Shown: positions 1 to 4,163 of the stretch, piece after piece
How the letters are laid out: every line of letters begins with the position of its first letter
How positions within the stretch are numbered: position 1 is the first letter of the stretch
Assembly (NCBI GenBank): GCA_002394165.1
Contig: DGTA01000023.1
Coordinates: forward strand, 1 to 5,076
Direction of reading: 5' to 3'
Source: Lachnospiraceae bacterium UBA4348
GTDB taxonomy: Bacteria > Bacillota > Clostridia > Lachnospirales > Lachnospiraceae
DNA: 5,076 nucleotides
Translations under genes and position numbers: made by a program
The notes under the pieces: generated by a model
Seen by the model: only the letters and a program-made list of their open reading frames with translations
Databases searched by the model: none
What the model was told of the DNA's origin: nothing

Positions 1-209
1 ACGACATGCGCTACGCCATCGATCCGACCAAGATCCACAATGAGCTGGGATGGCTGCCGGAGACAAAGTTCCAGGACGGGATCAAAAAGACCATCCAGTG
101 GTACCTGGACAACCGCAGCTGGTGGGAGACCATCATTTCCGGCGAGTACATGAATTACTATGACAAAATGTACGCGGACCGTCTTGAGAAAGGGAGCCAG
201 ACATCATGA
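1..209 (+). CDS. rfbB: dTDP-glucose 4,6-dehydratase, C-terminal fragment (cut by window edge)
   Basis: The frame is already open at the left edge (first full codon at 3-5, Asp) and ends at TGA 207-209, so only about the last 68 residues are seen. They include the tail motif MRYAIDPTKI, then ELGWLPETKFQDGI and QWYLDN, then a WWETIISGEY segment. This is the characteristic C-terminus of RfbB/RmlB, an extended short-chain dehydrogenase that uses bound NAD+ to convert dTDP-glucose to dTDP-4-dehydro-6-deoxyglucose. The cofactor-binding Rossmann motif and the catalytic Tyr-Lys lie outside the window. The stop overlaps the start of the next gene as ATGA, indicating translational coupling in one operon. 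The ATG at 6-8 is an internal Met, not a start. The identity is strong because the two following genes perform the next two steps of the same pathway. Confidence 0.93.
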   Translation, partial: DMRYAIDPTKIHNELGWLPETKFQDGIKKTIQWYLDNRSWWETIISGEYMNYYDKMYADRLEKGSQTS

Positions 210-1204
210 AGATATTTGTGACCGGCGTCAGCGGCCAGCTCGGCCATGACGTGATGAATGAACTGCACAAAAGAGGCATCGAAGCGGTCGGCTCTGACAT
301 TAAGGAAACCTACAGCGGGATCATGGACGGCACGCCCGTCACTTCCATGCCCTACGTTCAGATGGATATCACGGACGCTGCCCAGGTCCGGCAGGTGCTT
401 GAAAAGGCCGCTCCGGACGCGGTGATCCACTGCGCTGCCTGGACCGCGGTGGATGCGGCCGAGGATGAAGAGAACATCCAGAAGGTGGAACTGATCAATG
501 CGCAGGGGACGCGCCATATTGCACAGGCGTGCCGCGATCTTGGCGCCGTTATGATGTATATCTCCACCGACTATATCTTTAACGGCCAGGGTACGCAGCC
601 CTGGAAAAGCTCCTGCACGGACTACGCTCCGCTCAATGTCTACGGCATGAGCAAGCTTCACGGCGAGGAGGCTGTGCGCTCCCTGCTCGAGAAATACTTC
701 ATCGTCAGGATCGCCTGGGTCTTCGGCCGAAACGGAAACAATTTCATCCGCACCATGCTCCGTCTGGGCAAAAACCACGACGCGCTGCGGATCGTTAACG
801 ACCAGATCGGCACACCTACCTATACATTCGATCTGGCCAGACTTCTGTGCGATATGATCGTCACAGACCGTTACGGCACCTATCACGCGACAAACAGTGA
901 AGTTCCCTCCGCGGACGGCTCGGACAGGACCGCCGAAGGCTGCCGCTGCGGCTATATCAGCTGGTATGACTTCGCCTGCGAGATCTTCCGCCAGGCCGCC
1001 GCTCTGGGGCATCCCGAGTACGATCCGGAACATCTGAGCGTGACTGCGGTCACCACGGCCGAGTACGGCATCTCTAAAGCCGCCAGGCCCTTCAACAGCC
1101 GGCTGGATAAATCTGCCCTTGCGAAAAACGGCTTTGAGGGACTTCCGGACTGGCAGGATGCGCTCTCCCGCTATCTGGCGGAATTTGATTTCGATACTCT
1201 TTGA
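206..1204 (+). CDS. rfbD: dTDP-4-dehydrorhamnose reductase
   Basis: This 332-residue NAD(P)H-dependent extended SDR reduces dTDP-4-dehydro-L-rhamnose to dTDP-L-rhamnose, the last pathway step, in the cytoplasm. Visible marks are the N-terminal dinucleotide motif TGVSGQLG (residues 6-13), the STDYIFNG block (120-127), the catalytic pair Tyr146-x3-Lys150 in VYGMSK, DQIGTPT (199-205) and the substrate-side RPFNSRL (294-300). The start is fixed by a GGGAG site at 192-196 placed 9 bases before the ATG and by the ATGA overlap with rfbB. The protein is longer than the usual 280-300 residues. It has a loop at about 33-52 that I associate with clostridial homologues. It also has a polar, Gly/Asp/Cys-rich stretch at about 232-249, before ISWYDFA, that looks like an additional insertion. 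rfbC follows after 21 bases, so the genes are presumably co-transcribed. Confidence 0.95.
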   Translation: MKIFVTGVSGQLGHDVMNELHKRGIEAVGSDIKETYSGIMDGTPVTSMPYVQMDITDAAQVRQVLEKAAPDAVIHCAAWTAVDAAEDEENIQKVELINAQGTRHIAQACRDLGAVMMYISTDYIFNGQGTQPWKSSCTDYAPLNVYGMSKLHGEEAVRSLLEKYFIVRIAWVFGRNGNNFIRTMLRLGKNHDALRIVNDQIGTPTYTFDLARLLCDMIVTDRYGTYHATNSEVPSADGSDRTAEGCRCGYISWYDFACEIFRQAAALGHPEYDPEHLSVTAVTTAEYGISKAARPFNSRLDKSALAKNGFEGLPDWQDALSRYLAEFDFDTL

Positions 1205-1210
1205 AAGGAG
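1204..1210 (+). promoter_or_regulatory. Ribosome binding site of rfbC, with long spacing
   Basis: AAAGGAG begins on the last base of the rfbD stop codon. It lies 15 bases from the rfbC ATG at 1226, longer than the usual 5-9. An in-frame TAA at 1217-1219 rules out any upstream start, and the conserved RmlC N-terminus begins directly after this ATG, so the start holds despite the spacing. Initiation may be less efficient, or may depend on ribosomes arriving from rfbD; this is inference. Confidence 0.6.
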
Positions 1211-1225
1211 AAAACTTAAAGACTA

Positions 1226-1828
1226 ATGGGCAAGATCAAAGTTGAAAAATGTCCCATCGAGGGACTCTATATCATCACTCCGACCGTTTTCGGCGACGAG
1301 AGGGGTTATTTCAGCGAGACTTACAATCAGAAAGACATGGAGGAAGCCGGCCTTAACATGGTATTTGTCCAGGACAACCAGTCAGGCTCCGCAAAAGGCG
1401 TCCTGAGAGGCCTGCATTTCCAGAAGGAATTCCCCCAGGGAAAGCTTGTCCGCGTCATCAGCGGCACGGTCTTTGATGTGGCTGTCGACCTGAGGGAAGG
1501 ATCGGCCACCTACGGGAAATGGTTCGGCGTTGAACTCTCCGCTGAGAACCACAAACAGTTCTATATTTCCGAGGGCTTTGCGCACGGTTTCTTCGTTCTC
1601 TCCGACTCGGCCCAGTTCTGCTACAAATGCACGGACTTCTATCACCCCGGAGACGAGGGCGGCCTGGCCTGGAACGATCCGGCCATCGGCATCGAATGGC
1701 CCGGACTGAAGGGCGAATATAAAGGCAGCGCGTCTGCGGATGGTTACACCATGTCAGACGGCACTGCCCTCATTCTCAGTGAGAAAGACCAGAAATGGCC
1801 GGTCCTCTCTGAAGCTTTTCATTTCTGA
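1226..1828 (+). CDS. rfbC: dTDP-4-dehydrorhamnose 3,5-epimerase
   Basis: This 200-residue cupin-fold epimerase inverts C3 and C5 of dTDP-4-dehydro-6-deoxyglucose, giving the substrate of RfbD. The order of motifs matches RmlC closely: FGDERGYFSETYN (22-34), FVQDNQS (47-53), VLRGLHFQ with the expected catalytic base His64 (59-66), FDVAVDLR (83-90), EGFAHGF (116-122), and CYKCTDFY with the likely catalytic Tyr133. It continues with WNDPAIGIEWP (149-159) and LSEKD (184-188), whose Asp188 corresponds to the Asp partner of the His in the Salmonella enzyme by my motif alignment from memory. Between IEWP and LSEKD there is a loop of about 24 residues that is longer than in enterobacterial RmlC but which I recall in clostridial homologues. 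The gene closes the visible operon. Its last 10 bases overlap the tail of the convergent editing-protein gene, so no terminator sits between them. Confidence 0.96.
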   Translation: MGKIKVEKCPIEGLYIITPTVFGDERGYFSETYNQKDMEEAGLNMVFVQDNQSGSAKGVLRGLHFQKEFPQGKLVRVISGTVFDVAVDLREGSATYGKWFGVELSAENHKQFYISEGFAHGFFVLSDSAQFCYKCTDFYHPGDEGGLAWNDPAIGIEWPGLKGEYKGSASADGYTMSDGTALILSEKDQKWPVLSEAFHF

Positions 1829-3015
1829 TCCGGTTCTGGTTCAAAGCCATTCTCCTGTGCCCAGCGGATGATCTGCTCCTTCCCGGAGCGGCAGCTTCCC
1901 TGCACGAAGAATGGCTTTCCGCCTCCGCGGCCTTCAAGTTCAAGGTTGAGCTTCTTATTGAGCTCTCTTAAGTCGCCGTTCTCCTGTCCGATCGCATAGC
2001 GGGCCCCGTCCTGTGTCAGGCTGAACACGCAGGCGATCCCGCCGCATGTCTTCATCACCGCATCCGTCAGTCTTCTCAAGCTGTCCGGCGAGAGTTCTTC
2101 CTCGATCAGCAGGACATTGCCGCATCCCGAAAGCGCACCGGCTTTCATCTCAAACAGCTTCTTCTCCGTCTCCATAACCCGGAAAGCATCCGCCGCCGCT
2201 GTCTCCTTAAGCCGCGTCACCGCCTCCCCTGTCAGGGCCGGTTTCGCCGATAGTGCCACGCTCACCAGGTGATTCTGTTCCACCATGGCCGTGTCATACC
2301 GGTACGCGTCCCGTCCGCACAGCATCTGCACCCTTACACCGCCGCGAAATCTCTCGGCGCTGATGATCCGGATAAGCCCGATCTGTCCGGTCCGCTTAAC
2401 ATGCGTGCCGCAGCAGGCGCACAAATCCGCCTCCGGGAAGGTGACCAGGCGAACCTCTCCGTGAAGCTCTTTTTTGCTCCGGTAGCTGAGATTCTCACAT
2501 TCATGCTCATCGTAAACATGGATCCCGGTCTCGAGGTCCTTCCAGACGATCTCATTCGCCGCCTCCTCGATGCGGCGCAGGTCCTCCATGGTCAGCTCGC
2601 CGTCAAAATCGATGGTGACGGCGTCGGCCCCCATATGGAAGCCCACGTTATTGTATCCGAAACGGCTGTTCACCAGTCCGCTGACGATATGTTCGCCGGA
2701 GTGGTTCTGCATCAGCGCAAAGCGCCTGTCGAAATCCAGGACGCCGTGCACCGAAACCCCTTCCGGTACCGGCTGTTTGGTATAATGCCTGATCAGCCCC
2801 TCTTTTTCGTGAGTGTCAAACACCTCGATCCGCTCACTCTCATTCCCTTCCGGAACGAGCCAGCCCGTATCTCCGTTCTGGCCGCCGCCCTCCGGATAAA
2901 AAGCCGTCCTGTCGAGAACGGTCTCGTAATATCCCTTCGGATTGGCGGTGCACGAGATCACCGCCGCGTCAAATTCGCGGATAAAGGCATCCTGGTAATA
3001 AATCTTCTCTGTCAT
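1819..3015 (-). CDS. Alanyl-tRNA editing protein (long AlaX type, DHHA1-like C-terminus)
   Basis: This 398-residue protein resembles the editing half of alanyl-tRNA synthetase without the catalytic domain. It is expected to hydrolyse Ser-tRNA(Ala) or Gly-tRNA(Ala) in trans. An N-terminal beta-barrel region carries TAFYPEGGGQ (37-46). The editing site follows with the zinc-binding pair His105-x3-His109 in NHSGEHI and Cys201-x3-His205 in CCGTHVKRTG, so all four expected ligands are present. A helical linker (about 240-295) leads to a DHHA1-like region ending in the glycine motif GRGGGKP (363-368). The start at 3015 is chosen because GGAG lies 7 bases upstream, the predicted promoter starts transcription near 3055, and the AlaX homology begins here. 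The frame stays open to an ATG at 3099, but that would lie upstream of the promoter. Its 3' end overlaps rfbC by 10 bases. Assignment to the family is firm; which mischarged tRNA it edits cannot be read from the sequence. Confidence 0.92.
   Translation of the reverse strand: MTEKIYYQDAFIREFDAAVISCTANPKGYYETVLDRTAFYPEGGGQNGDTGWLVPEGNESERIEVFDTHEKEGLIRHYTKQPVPEGVSVHGVLDFDRRFALMQNHSGEHIVSGLVNSRFGYNNVGFHMGADAVTIDFDGELTMEDLRRIEEAANEIVWKDLETGIHVYDEHECENLSYRSKKELHGEVRLVTFPEADLCACCGTHVKRTGQIGLIRIISAERFRGGVRVQMLCGRDAYRYDTAMVEQNHLVSVALSAKPALTGEAVTRLKETAAADAFRVMETEKKLFEMKAGALSGCGNVLLIEEELSPDSLRRLTDAVMKTCGGIACVFSLTQDGARYAIGQENGDLRELNKKLNLELEGRGGGKPFFVQGSCRSGKEQIIRWAQENGFEPEPDQK
1843..1918. repeat. 11-bp perfect inverted repeat enclosing two small hairpins
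   Basis: AAAGCCATTCT (1843-1853) is exactly complementary to AGAATGGCTTT (1908-1918). Between the arms lie a stem of 7 pairs, one of them a G-U pair (1873-1879 with 1885-1891), and GCAG/CTGC (1891-1894 with 1900-1903); the two share base 1891, so they just compete or abut. It lies inside the 3' end of the alanyl-tRNA editing gene and immediately downstream of rfbC, so an rfb read-through transcript would contain it. There is no U-tract, so it is not a standard intrinsic terminator. It may be chance. Confidence 0.4.
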
Positions 3016-3022
3016 GATTCTG

Positions 3023-3026
3023 CTCC
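3023..3026 (-). promoter_or_regulatory. Ribosome binding site that sets the start of the alanyl-tRNA editing gene
   Basis: On the minus strand GGAG (within GATGGGAGC) lies 7 bases before the ATG at 3015-3013. The in-frame ATGs further upstream (3060 and 3099) lie at or before the predicted transcription start near 3055, so this site decides the start. Confidence 0.75.
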
Positions 3027-3034
3027 CATCTATG

Positions 3035-3049
3035 TCCGGCCCTGCCGGA
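3035..3049 (-). repeat. 6-bp inverted repeat in the 5' leader of the alanyl-tRNA editing gene
   Basis: TCCGGC (3035-3040), a 3-base loop, then GCCGGA (3044-3049) form a perfect GC-rich hairpin. It falls about 6 to 20 bases after the predicted transcription start and ends 8 bases before the GGAG. There is no T-run after it on either strand. It could be a leader hairpin or a small operator; its function is unknown. Confidence 0.5.
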
Positions 3050-3061
3050 AATCCATCCATT

Positions 3062-3090
3062 ATTATAATCACGCCCCGCGCTCCTTGCAA
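3062..3090 (-). promoter_or_regulatory. Predicted sigma-A promoter of the alanyl-tRNA editing gene
   Basis: On the minus strand TTGCAA (3090-3085) is followed by exactly 17 bases and then a perfect TATAAT (3067-3062). Transcription would start near 3055, giving a leader of about 40 bases before the ATG at 3015. The -35 box matches TTGACA at 4 of 6 positions. The same six bases also serve the promoter on the other strand. Confidence 0.78.
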
Positions 3091-3113
3091 GAAGGCCAAG
3101 GCTTCGATATACT
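3085..3113 (+). promoter_or_regulatory. Predicted sigma-A promoter of the HAD phosphatase gene
   Basis: TTGCAA (3085-3090), a 17-base spacer and TATACT (3108-3113, 5 of 6 to consensus) place the transcription start near 3120, about 33 bases before the ATG at 3153. Because TTGCAA is its own reverse complement, the -35 element is physically the same as that of the divergent promoter. Confidence 0.75.
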
Positions 3114-3117
3114 ATTA

Positions 3118-3139
3118 AAAACAGCGCAGCACCTGTTTT
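3118..3139 (+). repeat. 7-bp inverted repeat between promoter and ribosome binding site of the HAD gene
   Basis: AAAACAG (3118-3124) and CTGTTTT (3133-3139) are perfect complements around an 8-base loop. The repeat starts at about the predicted first transcribed base and stops 1 base before the AAGGAGGT ribosome binding site. It could be an operator for a dimeric repressor or a 5'-terminal RNA hairpin next to the Shine-Dalgarno sequence. The downstream T4 is too short and the stem too AT-rich for a convincing terminator. Confidence 0.5.
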
Positions 3140-3140
3140 C

Positions 3141-3148
3141 AAGGAGGT
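3141..3148 (+). promoter_or_regulatory. Strong ribosome binding site of the HAD gene
   Basis: AAGGAGGT is a full anti-16S match with 4 bases between it and the ATG at 3153 (5 from GGAGG). It fixes the start so that the unusual N-terminal extension is part of the protein, instead of initiation nearer the HAD motif at residue 69. Confidence 0.85.
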
Positions 3149-3152
3149 AGAT

Positions 3153-3350
3153 ATGGGCAAATTCAGAGAACGGTTCCTGAAAGGCGAGATTCCTTTTGAC
3201 GATATTTTTGATCTGACCGATGAATGGAATATGAGTGATGATCCGGCTCCCTTAAGAGAATACCTGGGGCTTACCGCCCATGAGGAAGACATCTGGGTGG
3301 AGGAAAGCGATGAAGCGCTTGAAGACTTCATGAACAGGGAAAAGAACCGG
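3153..3350 (+). other. Acidic N-terminal extension domain of the HAD protein
   Basis: Residues 1-66 are rich in Asp and Glu and contain REYLGLT (35-41) followed by EDIWVEESDEALEDF (45-59). From memory, an EYLG(L/M)T...E...WVE...AL pattern is common in short stand-alone hypothetical proteins of Clostridia. I cannot name a characterised domain for it. Its function is unknown; a regulatory or protein-interaction module fused to the phosphatase is one possibility. Confidence 0.5.
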
Positions 3351-4160
3351 AAGATCTTCTTCACCGATCTGGACGGGACCCTGCTAAGGGATGACAAATC
3401 CCTCTCCCCTGCCATGCGCAGCCTTCTACGCAAGATCTCGGCCGCCGGCCATCCCATCGTCATCTCGACCGGACGATTTACAGCAAGCGCCCTTGTCCAG
3501 TTCAACAATCTCGGGATCGACCCGGAAGGATGTTATCTGGTAACCTGCAACGGTGCCCAGATCTTTGATATTGAAAATAAAAAGTTCATCCATGAAACTT
3601 CCATCAACCGCGATACCGTCAGGGCTCTTTTTGATGCGGCCGAGCGCTGCGACATGCACATCCAGACCTACAACGCGGACCATGTCCTGACCGAGCACGA
3701 TACGCCGGAGCTCAAGCTCTACTGCGAGATTCAGAAGCTTCCCTATATCGTTGCGGACGACGTGACAGCGATCCTTGAGAAGGATCCGCCCAAGCTTCTG
3801 GCCATCAAGAACGATGATCACGAGTGCGTCCTGCGGTTCTATGAACATATCAGGCCGCTGTTTGAGGATAAGCTCGATTTCTTCTTCTCCAATCCGTACT
3901 ATCTCGAGATCGTAGCCAAAGGCACCTGCAAGGGAGAAGCGATCCGCCGTCTCTGCGAGCATCTTGTCATCCCGCTCGAGCGCTCTGTCGCGGCAGGGGA
4001 TGCCGAGAACGATATTTCCATGATCAGGGCCGCCGGGACCGGCATCGCCATGGCGAACGCTGAGGATGCCGTCAAGGAAGCTGCGGACCTGGTAACAGAA
4101 AAGGACAACAACCACGACGGGTTGCTGCCCATTTTAAAAAATCTGTTTCTGGATCAATGA
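3153..4160 (+). CDS. Cof-type HAD-IIB family phosphatase with N-terminal extension
   Basis: This 335-residue protein is a haloacid dehalogenase-superfamily hydrolase expected to remove phosphate from small molecules such as sugar phosphates or nucleotide cofactors, in the cytoplasm with Mg2+. All four HAD motifs are visible: motif I FFTDLDGT with nucleophile Asp72 and acid/base Asp74, motif II VISTGR (Ser105), motif III Lys260 in the KGTCKGEAI stretch, and motif IV GDAENDISM (282-290) with the metal-binding acids. The segment between about 148 and 255 fits a C2B cap inserted between motifs II and III. Before the core, where Cof proteins normally begin, lie about 66 acidic, probably helical residues (see the separate entry). 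The substrate cannot be told from sequence. The gene has its own promoter and a strong ribosome binding site. Its stop lies 3 bases from the end of the convergent surface-protein gene. Confidence 0.92.
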   Translation: MGKFRERFLKGEIPFDDIFDLTDEWNMSDDPAPLREYLGLTAHEEDIWVEESDEALEDFMNREKNRKIFFTDLDGTLLRDDKSLSPAMRSLLRKISAAGHPIVISTGRFTASALVQFNNLGIDPEGCYLVTCNGAQIFDIENKKFIHETSINRDTVRALFDAAERCDMHIQTYNADHVLTEHDTPELKLYCEIQKLPYIVADDVTAILEKDPPKLLAIKNDDHECVLRFYEHIRPLFEDKLDFFFSNPYYLEIVAKGTCKGEAIRRLCEHLVIPLERSVAAGDAENDISMIRAAGTGIAMANAEDAVKEAADLVTEKDNNHDGLLPILKNLFLDQ

Positions 4161-4163
4161 TGA

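Noticed and set aside
158..1033. Long open frame on the minus strand (291 codons) opposite rfbD
   Set aside because: It lies antisense to a clearly conserved gene, has no recognisable protein family and arises from the high-GC codon pattern of rfbD.
1873..1891. CTGCTCC-TTCCC-GGAGCGG hairpin as intrinsic terminator of the rfb operon
   Set aside because: There is no T-run after it, and it lies in conserved coding sequence of the opposite gene.
3016..3099. Longer N-terminus for the alanyl-tRNA editing protein, starting at 3099 or 3060
   Set aside because: These ATGs lie upstream of or at the predicted transcription start, the added residues do not resemble the family, and the ATG at 3015 has a well-placed GGAG.
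2269..3150. Long plus-strand open frame (293 codons) opposite the alanyl-tRNA editing gene
   Set aside because: It is antisense to a gene with all expected motifs, shows no family features, and runs across the divergent promoter region into the HAD ribosome binding site.
3426..4115. Minus-strand open frame (229 codons) opposite the HAD gene
   Set aside because: It is a shadow of the HAD coding sequence, with no ribosome binding site or recognisable motif.
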